A stretch of DNA of 64,000 nucleotides from Phellopilus nigrolimitatus (lineage: Eukaryota; Basidiomycota; Agaricomycetes; Hymenochaetales; Hymenochaetaceae): assembly GCA_021029095.1 (NCBI GenBank), contig JAJOHG010000128.1:1-64000 (forward strand), given 5' to 3'. The position numbers were made by a program, and so were the translations under genes. Below the pieces are notes generated by a model. It was not told the origin of the DNA, ran no database searches, and saw only the letters and a list, made by a program, of their open reading frames with translations. Numbering within the stretch: position 1 is the first letter of the stretch; every line of letters starts with the position of its first letter. Positions 53,861 to 64,000 of this stretch are shown here, one piece after another.

Positions 53861-54366
53861 TGTGGTAGTGGTAATGACTCGAGCTGAAGGAACCGAGGCG
53901 TACCTCGTCGATCTTTTGCAAGCGCAAATGGAAACGCCGATCATAGACCAAAATTTCAAAATTCCAAGAAAAAACTTATACCAATTTCAATAACACTGCT
54001 GATGTTACTCTGTACTACATATCTAGCCTTCCTTTCATCTTCGAATATATCATATGTTTTATTGGAGGATGAGTTGATAGCTCAATCTCATTTTTATGCC
54101 TTTTCCCCTTTGAAAGATGTACTTGGATTGGTATTTTACAGGACTATTGTAGTCCGAGTCAGCAAAAGAATTTATCTCGAAGAAAGCAATCCAGATCAGA
54201 CAGTGTATAGGTTCGAACAGGAGCTGAAGTAGTGGCTGGCTGCAGACTAGGTAGCAGTGATAACAAGAGTGAAGCTTGGAACGAACAAGGACGTGTACGA
54301 TACGCTCATCATTGACGTGAGAGGCACACATCGAATGATGTCGGAAGCGTTCTGCTGAAGAAAATC
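53861..54366. other. upstream region of SEN54
   Basis: No gene recognised. Promoter of SEN54; AT-rich in its distal half. Confidence 0.45.
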
Positions 54367-54654
54367 CTATGAAAATAGTGTTCCTTGACCAAAGCAGGTG
54401 TTGTTAAGTATCATGGCTTTTTGTCGCCTTGTCATCGATTCATAGACAGTTTGAAGTTCGAGGGTACATTCCAAGAGCAAGTCGATAGTCCACTTCTGAG
54501 GCCAGGGCTTGTAGGCATTGGTGAACCAAGCAGCATCCCGAGCTGTGTCGTCAGAAAGGGAACTGTATGACGCTGGGTCCCATAGGGCCGACATGAGCTC
54601 CGGGAGTCCGCTGAAGATTCCTAGACCACACTCAAAAAGGAGGAAGCGCATGTG
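54367..54654 (-). CDS. short unidentified reading frame downstream of eS19
   Basis: From an ATG at 54654 a frame of about 95 residues contains a tryptophan-rich, protein-like stretch (GIFSGLPELMSALWDPASY, then AAWFTNAYKPWPQKWTIDLL). It is not recognised as any family. It could be a small gene, a terminal exon, or a chance frame within the eS19 3' region. The residues before the ATG look random. No supporting splice pattern or start context was found. Confidence 0.25.
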   Translation of the reverse strand, partial: HMRFLLFECGLGIFSGLPELMSALWDPASYSSLSDDTARDAAWFTNAYKPWPQKWTIDLLLECTLELQTVYESMTRRQKAMILNNTCFGQGTLFS

Positions 54655-54790
54655 CATGTAGAGAGAAAACAAAAAAAGTGCTTTTATGCGCATGGAGAAC
54701 ATACCCATACAACATGTGACGGCCATAAAGAACAGCGGAGGGAAAATAAAACACAACCACCACACTGCGCCCTGTCCACGGGGCCCACGC

Positions 54791-55433
54791 TCATTCCTCC
54801 GCCTCTTCATCCTCGTCCTCATCCTCGTCCTCCTCTTCCTCGCGCGCCGCCTCGACGACGGCGGTCGCGATGCGGTCGAGATCGCGCTGGCCGTCCTGCG
54901 AGATGTGCCGGCCGCCGTTGTCGCTCAGCTCGAGCACGCCGATCTTCTCGAGCGACTGGCAGACTTTGCGCTGCACGCTCGCGCTCGCGTCCGCGTGGTG
55001 GCTCGGCCGGTTCCCGCGGCGGTTGCGCCCGCCGTGCAGTTTCGCGAGTGCGCCGACGCCGACGCTTTTGCGCAGGTAGATGTGACGAGCAACGGCAGCT
55101 GCAAGAGAGGCACCGATGCGGATATATGAACACAGAGAAAGAAAAAGTGCTTCAGAGTTCAGTCGTATACGTATATGTACGAGAGCTCGAACGCACCAGC
55201 GCGCGTGTAGTACCAGTCAGGGTCATAGGGAGCAAGCTCCTTGAAGTGTCCAGTCTTGACGATGTCTACCCATGTCGGAACCTCGAGCTTGCCGGAACGC
55301 TTGAGGTGGGCCGCATATGCGGAGATGAACGCGTCCGCGCTGTCGACAACACACAACGTGTAAGCTGACATAAATTCCACAAATCTCATGAAATTTGGCA
55401 GCTGACGGACCTAACGTCTCGTACGCCTGGCAT
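54791..55433 (-). CDS. RPS19: 40S ribosomal protein eS19
   Basis: The three-exon model is 55433-55411, 55339-55197 and 55098-54791, phases consistent, 157 residues. It starts [20 protein letters not shown], continues [20 protein letters not shown], then [40 protein letters not shown], ending with [20 protein letters not shown] and an acidic tail of Asp/Glu residues. eS19 is part of the small-subunit head and is needed for 18S rRNA maturation. The tiny 23-nt first exon is typical of fungal ribosomal genes. The acidic tail is about ten residues longer than in many relatives. Confidence 0.9.
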
Positions 55434-56176
55434 TTTGGGGCGTGTTGTTTTATTGAGAGGGAGCGAGAGGGAGCGAGAGGGAGGGCGTGGGCGACGGCGA
55501 CGACTAACGAATTCGATTCGATTACTCGGGGACCGTCCAGTCCAGCCTTTCAGAACTCAAAAGTCAGATTAGGCAACTTCGCACGGCTTGCAACTGTACA
55601 GTTTTAGTGTCCATAAATGGTATTCCTAGGCTCTGCATTCAGACTAGCATGTCCATATGCAGCTTTCGTATGTATGACTCTGGGACTTCTCTTTCGCCCA
55701 ACCATCCTTCACAATCGGAGAAAATAAGCCTTAATGTGCTCGCAAAGCTGAAGAATTAAAAATGACGCCTCTCAAGTCAGGACCGGAGAAAGACACGGCG
55801 CCTATCGACTTAGGCGGACTTGTAAGCCTTAGACGGTACGCACTTAGGATACAACAAGTTCTTCAAAATCTATGCAAAACACTATAAGAATGTGACTCGT
55901 CAACACCGGTACAAAATCAGGATAGCGAGTATATATCAAGGATCGAAAACAGACTAATAACACTGTACACTCCAGAAAAACAATAGATAGATATTAACGA
56001 ACACATTTTCCTAGAAGCATTGCGAAACCTATTGGCAAGACCAACGCAGATACAAAGAACACAGACTATAAACAAAAGACGAATATTCGCGGTGAGAAAT
56101 AATACCAAGAGTATTATGAGCACAACAGGTACGTGCATGGGGTCCAAAAGTATAGAACGAAGCAAGAACACGTCGC
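55434..56176. other. spacer upstream of eS19 with GA-rich repeat
   Basis: No gene. Within 60 bp of the eS19 start lies a purine tract made of GAGAGGGAGC units (about 55,454-55,488), on the minus strand a pyrimidine-rich leader as often seen at ribosomal protein genes. The rest is unremarkable AT-rich sequence, including the 3' end of the neighbouring membrane protein gene. Confidence 0.5.
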
Positions 56177-57585
56177 TCAGTCGACCTGCCTGTCGATGGT
56201 GATCTTAACGCCGTAGCCGCCCTGGCCATGCTGCGGGTCGACGATGTTCACGTTCTCGTCGCTCGGTACGAGGCCCTCCTTGCCCTCGTTCACGCTGCTC
56301 TTGCCGTCCGCGTCCCAGTCTACGCGCGGCTTGTCGCTGCCCATCTCGCCGATCGTGTACGTCTGGCCCGGCACGCCGCTGAGCTGCGAGTTGATGTTGA
56401 GCACGCCGGGCGTGGCTGCGGTGTGACGCGTCGAGATGACGTGCGTCGTGCCGCCGCGCGAACCAGAGGAGGCTGGGCCGGCTGAGCTGCCCGCGAACGA
56501 ACCACCCGAGGCCAGCGAGCCGCGCACAGAAAGGATGATGCGGAGCGTCATCGTCGTCGTCAGGACGGCAGCCATCGAGGTCACGATCGTCTTGATCGTG
56601 TCCTTCGTGTCCGTCGGCTTCGCGACGAACCAGAAAATCATGTTCGTCATGTTCACAATCCAGATCGCGCCGTACAAGTTCAGACCATCACGGAGCATCA
56701 GCTTCCAGTACGAAAGAGGCTTCTGAGCGAGCGTTTGGAGAGAGCGTTTCATAGCAAGAGCGAACTAAAAGTGGTGTTCAGCGACTACGGTAACGCGACT
56801 CGACGTAGTTTATAACTTACAGAAGCAGTGTACACAAGAGTTGGGGCTAGCCAGTAGATACCAACCCAGTTGTGTTTCGGCCCGGCAATGCATCCCTGGC
56901 CATCGAGCAAAGGGACAGCTGAAAGAACGCGTAGATTTAATGTAAAGTTGTAATAATGACAAAATCATGCCACTTACACCGCTGGAAACCGCATGCCACT
57001 GCCATGCAAACGACCTGGAGAGCGAAAAGACCGGTCATACCAGCAAGTACATTGCGGCTTTTTTCGTAAATGGCATGAACACGAATAACATGGACAACTT
57101 AAAGCTTCTCAGACTATGCTCTCAGTGGAAAGCACGAAGATGAGACTCACCCGAGCAGGCCGAAACGAGAATAGCCGTGCAGATGGGTTCGAACAGATAG
57201 AAGTGCGAGCATTGCTATAATTAACAGCGCGCTCAGTTACACCATCAGCATTGACAACAGGGCAAATACCCACCGACTGGGTGAACTTGGTGTCAAAGAA
57301 CGCGACCGCTAGCAGGATTCATCAAATTAGGACATAATAAGGACTTTTCATCAAGAGCTACTCACCGACTATAATGAACTCGGCGGGCATGAAGAAGCGC
57401 ATGAAGTGGAAGATGAGCTTGAGGACGGGCCACTCGGGTGACTTCATGAGGCGCCATGCGCGCGGGGAGAGCACAAGCGTGTCCCAGGCCGCGACAGTGA
57501 GCGTGCACACGAAGAAATACTTGTGCGCGCTCAGGTGCGGCGGCAGGTTAAGCGAGGGCGGGAGCAGCGACGTGATGTCGGCCAT
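56177..57585 (-). CDS. DUF6533-type seven-helix membrane protein
   Basis: Six exons on the minus strand, from 57585-57366 down to about 56767-56177. The first exon (HKYFFVCTLTVAAWDTLVLS, then WPVLKLIFHFMRFFMPAEFI) matches the DUF6533 pattern found in large basidiomycete families of unknown function. Joined exons predict about seven membrane helices, including MLALLSVRTHLHGYSRFGLL, NVLAGMTGLFALQVVCMAVA, GIYWLAPTLVYTASFALA, NLYGAIWIVNMTNMIFWFVA and a last one near IVTSMAAVLTTTMTLRI. They are followed by a soluble tail of about 125 residues rich in Gly, Ser and Asp. The layout is receptor-like, but no ligand or signalling role is established. Phases of the exon 3/4 junction were chosen to avoid a stop. 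Confidence 0.7.
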
Positions 57586-59868
57586 GGCTGAGCTCGTGTA
57601 CGGGGTTCAATGCGCGGGAGGCGGCGACGCTGGACGATGGGAGAACCGACGACGGGAGAGGATATCGCTAGAGCCGTTGATACGGAGGCCAAGAGGTTAT
57701 AAGGTGAGAGGCCTTGATGGAGCAACAATCGTGAGAAGATGCAGCCATCTCGGACTATTTCAAACCAGTCCCAATCGGAAACATTCGTGATACTGATTAA
57801 ATGTTATCGTGTCTCGTTGCTTTCGTGGTCTCTGTGACCATCAGCGTATGCTCGCGTTCGATATACTGCAGCGACAAATGACAATATCGATTTTTTCCCT
57901 GTTTATTTGGACGCCAATTCCGCCGATTTTCGAACAAATCTCGCGGAGGAAGATCCAGCCGATCGCTTTCGCCAGGTTTGGAATGGCGTATCTTGATTGA
58001 ACGTCCACATCTCAGTTGATATCTGTTTCCTATGAATCGTGATCCCCTTTCTTCTCACCGCTTTTAGCCATCGCACCGACACAGAAAATACAATGCCTCG
58101 TGAAGAAACACGACATCTCAAAGCCTACACTTCTCTTTCTTCTTCGTTGCAAACCTGGAAGTGGAACTGCAGACGCGCCTCACCTTCAGAATCTTCGCCG
58201 AAACAGCGACGGTACTTGATCTGAGTGATGTGCTCTTTTTATACGCTTGCATAGTCAGATGCTGCGCAGCCTTCAGCAACTCATGGCCAAACGTTCGATT
58301 CTTCCTGATCATCAGCTTCTCGAGAAGGCGCCGGGTTCCTGTCTGGTATGATTCTGTCTGTGTGTACAGTACATATATAACCGGCATCAAACTGGCATGC
58401 AAGTAGGTAGGTATAATCCACGACATTCTTATAAGAGAAACGCCGGCTCGCTGTACTCGTGTCAAAATACAGACGCTGGATCTAATACGGTACATTCCAA
58501 TCCCTAGCTGACTATCCCTTTGCCTTCGGCGAACTTTCACAGCCGCTTTGCCCATTCGAGTCAAGCCGCTCACGTCCAATTTTGTCGCAGTTCCGATGTT
58601 CTTGATGTTGATGCTGCCAAGCCCGGAAAGGAGACAAGTAACCTGGTATTACAGTGGTAAGAACAGTGTTGTCCGCGCGCTTGTCAATGGCTGTGATGAG
58701 CATCCGATAACGACCTTGTTGACTTTGTTACAAGACAGAAAAGAACTGCTTCCTGTTCGTGTCAAAGCACAGCCCAATCCTTAAATCTTTCGTGCCGGAT
58801 TCTGATATGCACAGCAAGGCGCCGTTTCTCAATTCTTGCGACATTCTGTCTGCCCGGTCCCGCTTGTCTCCGCCTGGTCTCCTCCAGTTGCAGATCCCCA
58901 AAGATTCTCATGATGATATCATTCCATCGTTTCTACCAACTACGTGTTGCAATGTTCACTGAACAGCAAGAGAAATCACCATTAACCATTAGATCGTGAT
59001 GCATCGGACCTAGCGATCCCTTCTGAGCTCTGGGCTCAATACCACGCAGGAGTTTGATTGTCATTTCTCGCCTTTCGATCGGTGCTTTTAGTATCCCTGC
59101 TGGCTATCTGCAACTGCTGAAGTTATAAAAACCGACACTTGCATGCCCACATTACTAACATTGTCCGTAATGAGCAACGCAGAACAGCAGCCTCAGTTCA
59201 GCTTCAGTTCCCTATCTTTCTCCCTCACCTTCTTAACAAGCCCGTGATGGACTCAAAGACAAATCCCACCGTTATAGACTTGGAGTTGTGTGATGATGCG
59301 CAGGCTCGATACATGCGATTTGGATCTTACAGCTTGCTTCCTTCACCACAAGCTAGAATGTTGACCTCTCCGTCCTTTCTTTCTCATTACCGAAAGTAGA
59401 CCCTTTCTTATATTTGCAATGTAACTAAAATTCAAGAATATACCTTCTTTTTCCCCCTTACAATTCTCAAGTAGAGAAAGTAAATAACATTGGGTCTAAG
59501 GAAATTTTGTTTTCAGCATATCCCTCAGAAAAGGTTGAAAATAAGCATTTTGTTCATTGGGTATGTTCGCAAAGTAATTGATGAATCGAAGGCAGTCACT
59601 CGCAGTCGTGGAATGGGCCATACAAGATATTGCAAAGGAAAACAAAACTTAATCACATTTGCAAGAATACACAGACAATGAAAATGACGAGAACAACAAC
59701 ATGGTGCACAGTGTATGAGTGACTCCTACAGGCGTTTGTCCGACATCATCGAGTAATCGGTTTATCTGGCGAGCCAGGACAGCTCATGATCAGATTCCAT
59801 ATCGACGAGTAAATGCTATCGGGCGTACCATTCGTACACATAAACTCAGAGAAGCGGTGGTGGATTGT
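57586..59868. other. gene-poor region between membrane protein and dynein light chain genes
   Basis: No convincing gene in 2.3 kb. Short frames near 57,950 (EEDPADRFRQVWN) and 58,070-58,220 look partly protein-like but have no matching splice partners. An 86-residue frame at 59,139-59,399 follows a TATAAAAA stretch too closely for a normal promoter. These may be decayed sequence. Confidence 0.4.
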
Positions 59869-60462
59869 TTAAGACTTCCAGATGAGAAGAGCGAGGGAGC
59901 CGACGTAGAAATAGATGAAGTGTTTTGTTTCTGTACAGTCGTGTGATCAGATACAACATGAGATGAATAGGAAGTCGCATAATGTTTTAAAGGACTCGTA
60001 TTGCGCATTTCGGACATCAATGATCATCCACTGCGATCGCAACCAATCCATGGAGCGTAGTATTATGTCTCCGTAACGCGTATAAATGGGCAAGTAAGAC
60101 GCGTCTGTCTCGATCCGCAAACATCCTGTCCTCGCCAACATCGCCTCCACGCCCGCAACACTTTCTCTCTAATATACATAAAGAAAGACCAACTCACCAT
60201 GCGTCACGTAGCTCCCAAAGTTCTTGCCGACGACGACGTGCCACGTAGCGCCGTAGCGTTTGTCGAACTCCTTCTTGATCTGCGCAGCGATGTCCTTCTC
60301 AATGTTGTACTTCTCCAGCGCGGAGCTCGCGATGCCAACCGCCTCCAGCTGCATTTCGTCCGTCATGTCGACGTTCTTGATGACGGCCTTCGGCAGGCTG
60401 TCCTTCCCGCCCTCGGCACCGAGGTTCGCGGTCGACGTCTGGTTGTCACCCTTTTCGGCCAT
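59869..60462 (-). CDS. dynein light chain LC8 type
   Basis: Two exons, 60462-60198 and 59930-59869, give 108 residues. LC8 is a small dimeric hub protein that binds dynein intermediate chain and many other partners. The family blocks are visible: [79 protein letters not shown]. Most LC8 proteins have about 89 residues; this one has a hydrophilic head of about 20 extra residues ([18 protein letters not shown]). An ATG five codons further upstream is also in frame (60477). The single intron (267 nt) is long for this genome and splits the HE codons of the [10 protein letters not shown] motif. Confidence 0.9.
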
Positions 60463-61331
60463 TGTCGTGCTGATCACTGGTTTTTGTATGGAGGAAATGA
60501 AGGGAGAAAGGGCGAGGAATCTGGAGAGAAGGAGAAGGACTCAAGGAGAGACCGGACGACGAGCAGCTTATATGTGTATGAGCGCGAAGCGCAGCCTGAG
60601 CGCGGCGCAGGCGTGTTGGTGTGTGACGCGTGACCGAGAAGCTTCGAAAGTTGCGGAGAGCTTGCGGAATGCATACATATTACAGCGTGCGTGTTTCCGC
60701 AGAGTCGAAGCAAAGCATAGCATTTACGTTCTGCTTCATACTGCTGGATGCATGAGAAGAAATGTACATATGTAATTACTCAAGCATTTGAAAGAGAATT
60801 CAACAAGATACTGCGGCCGCCAGTGTACAAGAACCCTTCTTCTTCTGAGCCTCTCAGTCCAGTAGACGTTGTTCTTCTGCTTTGTTAGAGCGGAATGCTA
60901 CTTTATTCGTTTCATTTTCTCCTTCGACAACATCGCCGGATTGATTTTAGGCTCGAACGTAATTTAAATATGTGGCTAGAGTACCGCTGATCATTTTGCA
61001 GCTTTGAAACGTCAAATTTCCGAACAACCGTACATACAGTAGTGAATGTCGGCATCGTGTTATTTCACTTTACTGTAGAGCAAACGATATCGCGAGAGTG
61101 ACCGCACGCCTATGATATGCCACCAGATCAACCCATCCGACAAATAATTAAGGAGTACGCATTGCATCTTTACAATAGTTTGACACCTTGTCAGCAAGGC
61201 GGATTCAAGAGCGATCTGTCAGCGTCTGTCAGCCAATGGGAAGGGGCTCAGCAGCCCGCGCCTTTGCTAAGCAATTCGTATTTGGGAATTACTGGATGCG
61301 CATATCAGCATTTTGCTTTTTCCCTTACTTA
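60463..61331. other. upstream region of the dynein light chain gene
   Basis: No gene recognised. The promoter of the light chain lies at its left end. The remainder is AT-rich sequence up to the MITE. Confidence 0.45.
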
Positions 61332-61773
61332 CAGCAGTTCCACAAAATAATGACAGTCAGCGATTTTTCGTGTTTTTTTCTGCTCGACCATTTTAGGACG
61401 GCGTCCAAATCGAGTTGACCCCCGATGCCCGGAATTTCCTTATGTAGTGAACTCAGCCGTGTCTTGTCATCAGTGTACTGTACCTCAATGGTACGCACAA
61501 ATCACCCGGGGCCGGCTTAAACTGAAGTATATAAGAACAGCTATACTCTTATAGGGGAATACCCAGCAATATTATTTGAAGAAATACAAGAGCGACTAAT
61601 CGTTGCACATGATGTCAGCATGTACAATATGAATTGTGAGATGAGGAAAATTTTCGGCAAAGGAGGATCTCGGGCATCGGGGGTCGACTTGATTTGGACA
61701 CCGTCCTAAAATGGTCGAGCAGAAAAAAAAACACGAAAAAATCGCTGACTGTCATTATTTTGTGGATTTGCTG
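61332..61773. mobile_element. Tc1/mariner-like MITE
   Basis: A 442-bp element with long inverted ends: CAGCAGTTCCACAAAATAAT.. at the left and ..ATTATTTTGTGGATTTGCTG at the right. Pairing continues for about 100 bp (AAAAATCGCTGACTGTCATT, CGGGGGTCGACTTGATTTGG). It is flanked by TA on both sides (61,330-61,331 and 61,774-61,775), the usual target of Tc1/mariner/pogo elements. No transposase. Single copy in the window. Confidence 0.8.
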
Positions 61774-62147
61774 TACATGAAACTGCTATAGTCACAATTG
61801 CTGATTACCATATGTCTTCTGCTGTAATATCTTTTTATTTATTTTTTATTCAAGCTTGAGCGTGAGAAATCGAGTGCTTATCGGCGCGCAAGTCAGCAGC
61901 ATCCAGTCAGCAGGCCTCCGATTCGGGACACTAGGTGCGGTACCGGTGCCCGCTGTCGTCGCTCAGCGGCGGTCGGCCTCGACGATGACGCGGCATGAAG
62001 CTTAAGACTCAGCATGTATCCAAAATCACATTTAGGGCTGTTTTTGTTTCTTGACCACGATCAAGTCGACTCGGAGTAAGCACTCCACTTGCAAGGCGTG
62101 CGGACTGGACTAGAATCTGCATTCTCTATCTGGCTATCTCTGCATCG
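61774..62147 (+). promoter_or_regulatory. upstream region of the ATG26-like gene
   Basis: About 370 bp between the MITE and the start codon; must hold the promoter and leader. No specific element was identified. The insertion of the MITE just upstream could affect expression. Confidence 0.35.
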
Positions 62148-64000
62148 ATGGCCTCTGCATCAACCGTCGCGACGCGGCGTGAGTCTGGTATGTCGAGCGA
62201 CTCTGGACTGAAGGACTCTGACATCGGCGGCCCGGACCCGGAGCTCGACGAGCGGCCCTCGTTGCTTGACAAGAACGGCATCTCGCGCATATTCATCGAT
62301 GCTGTGGCATACAGTGAAGTCATTTCCGACGACGAAGAGAAGGGTCGCGAACAGAGAGATGGACAGGGCAAGGAAGAAAACCAAGAACAGGAAAAAGAAC
62401 AGGAGCGCATCGAACCGCAGCACATGAAGGGCGTGCCTCGCGACGCCGACGCTGTGTCCGTGCGTCGCTTTGCGGACCTTGTGGGACGCGATTTGAGCCA
62501 GCCAGACCTTGCTGCTTCGGAGCGCTTCGCGAAGATCTCTGTGAGCTCGTGGCTGAAGGATGGCAATGTGCTGGATACGCCTGCCATTACAGAGCCAGGA
62601 GAGATGGACGAAGAAGAGGAAGCCGAACTTCAAAAAAAGGAAGAACTACCGGCGGAAGATAAAACGGATGAGGAACTTACTGCCGCTCGTATTTCCGAGC
62701 TCGACCTCCTCAAGGAAGCCGAGCGCACCCAGCCTGAGCGATCGACGAGCGTCTCGCAGCTCACCCCCAAAGAAATCGTTAGACTGCTCGTCGAGGAGTT
62801 TGGGCCACTCGCAACCTCAGACTTTGATGAAGAGCGGCTCATCTTTGAGATGGACGGTGCGTACTTCCAGGAGATCGCAATCCTCGGTATGATCCACCTC
62901 ACGACGCACCGACTCTCGTTCCACGCGTCGCTGCTCTCGACGCGGCCCGATCTGCTCCCTGAAAGGCAAATAATCAAACGCGGGCCCGTGACTCTTCATC
63001 GCCCTGGTCTGCGCAGGAAACGGCGCGTTTGGCTTGAGCTTTCGCATGACATGCTAACAACGTTCCCATCTGGCAATCAGGAGGATCGCATAAGGCCTAT
63101 TCGATCCGTCCTTCGTGAGTCGGCCCTTTTTGTTACCTGCATCTGTTAACTATCGGTCAGTGTCTTCGATCAAGCAAATCCTCCCGGAAGATCCGAAAAA
63201 TAAGAGAGCGCTAAGGATTGTTAGCACGTCGCCCGAACTCCCTGGAGATAAATTCGGTGAATTCGATAATGAAGAGTCTGCGCGGGAGTGGAGACGCGAG
63301 ATACAAGGTTCTTTTGCCTCCCTTTCATGATTTTTCTAGATTTATCCAATTTGATACTAGGCGCTGTTTACATTTACTGCCACAGTCGCGCTGTGTATCT
63401 TTCTCGCTCGTCCGAGGATGAGGCAAATGGTGTACGAAGTGCGTTACATTTATCCCTTCATTTCTCAAATCTATTTTAACTTCTATCTATTCTTCCAGTA
63501 AGCATTCCCTTGAGCAGGGTAAAATCTTTTAGTACTCGCAAATTCCTCAAGTACGCAAACGTTATTTCCCTCGAACTGTCTTCCTCAGAAGTGCGCACAA
63601 CGCGGCTGCGAAGTTCATCTGTGAGTTCCGGAAACAAAGATGATGAGGGGAGTGAGAGCGCCCAATCCTTCGAGGACGAGGAGATCGACATTGAGGGCAG
63701 AACACTGGAGCTTTGTGGAGTCCTAAAACTACATGCGTGGGATGACTTCGGTGAACTCGTCGAAAAGGCGAAGGAACGAGAGCGGAATGCAAGCATGGCT
63801 GCGTCACCGAAAGTTATCGTTGATTTTGGGGAGCTGAGCTTTGTGGAGCAGCGCAGGGAGACGCGGAAAGTCGAAGACGATAAAGAAGAAGCTATCCGAA
63901 TTGCGTTGTCCCTTGGCTACGAGAGCAAGATTTGGTGTAAGCACTTCCTTTTTGTTTTGTGGTACAATAAAAGAAGCGTTGATTTGTTTCCTTCCAATTA
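62148..64000 (+). CDS. ATG26: sterol 3-beta-glucosyltransferase, ATG26-like (3' part outside window)
   Basis: Exons 62148-63114, 63161-63307, 63361-63438 and 63499-63936 are in phase; the gene continues past the window (donor GTAAGC at 63,937). ATG26/UGT51 enzymes transfer glucose from UDP-glucose to ergosterol. Their N-terminal half has GRAM and PH domains for membrane binding. Here a disordered acidic head of about 200 residues is followed by a GRAM domain (EEFGPLATSDFDEERLIFEM, GMIHLTTHRLSFHASLL) and a split PH region (GPVTLHRPGLRRKRRVWLEL, EESAREWRREIQGAVYIY, RISIPLSRVKSF). The second GRAM domain and the glycosyltransferase domain would lie to the right. The assignment rests on the GRAM/PH order, as the catalytic part is not visible. 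Confidence 0.75.

Noticed and set aside
58118..58579. 153-codon minus-strand frame
   Set aside because: The residue pattern looks random and basic, with no recognisable domain or conservation signal.
59139..59399. 86-codon plus-strand frame after a TATAAAAA stretch
   Set aside because: The TATA-like stretch is only about 10 bases from the ATG, no family or pheromone-type CaaX end is present, and no splice support was found.

Overview
The window is nuclear DNA of a filamentous basidiomycete, most likely an Agaricomycete and plausibly one of the Polyporales. The evidence is genes with many short introns (about 50-85 nt, GT..AG), a DUF6533-type seven-helix protein, a Zn2Cys6 regulator with a fungal transcription-factor domain, a SEN54 tRNA-splicing subunit, an LC8 dynein light chain and an ATG26-type sterol glucosyltransferase. 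No bacterial, organellar or viral gene was recognised.

Layout. Positions 1-46,700 are a repeat-driven accessory region. It holds eleven copies of one intronless F-box-like/leucine-rich gene of about 500-540 codons: seven intact within the window, one cut by the window edge but otherwise open, one with a single nonsense codon, one that has lost its N-terminal third, and one divergent frameshifted copy. The three left copies (1-8.9 kb) point right. All right-hand copies (21.7-46.7 kb) point left except the truncated one at 33.6 kb, so the two arms face each other. Between the arms lie a seven-exon gene for a small secreted protein (9.4-11.2 kb), about 6.7 kb of gene-free GC-rich degenerate repeat, and one intact five-exon Zn2Cys6 transcription factor gene (17.9-21.0 kb). 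The factor is convergent with an F-box copy. Three 3'-truncated relics of a related factor gene (2.2-3.3, 32.5-33.6 and 38.1-39.2 kb) sit next to F-box copies in the same convergent relation, so the duplicated unit is [3' half of factor gene -> <- F-box gene]. A pair of about 3.3 kb inverted-repeat arms (3.9-7.3 and 25.9-29.2 kb) joins the two sides.

Mobile sequences shape the array. They are a 0.68 kb terminal-inverted-repeat element (two copies, plus a related empty site), a near-palindromic fold-back element of about 270 bp (three copies), a small fold-back element at 34.9 kb, and a 2.7 kb element with 45-bp inverted ends. The last has inserted between an F-box gene and its upstream region and carries decayed Argonaute (PIWI) and PB1-like gene fragments.

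Positions 46,800-64,000 look like stable core genome: a BTB/POZ gene, two tandem aldo-keto reductases with hydrophobic C-terminal tails, SEN54, ribosomal protein eS19, the seven-helix protein, the dynein light chain, a Tc1/mariner-like MITE, and the 5' part of an ATG26-like sterol glucosyltransferase that runs off the window. F-box/LRR proteins are usually substrate receptors of SCF ubiquitin ligases, so the array may be a diversifying set of recognition proteins. That role is inference; no partner or target can be read from the sequence.
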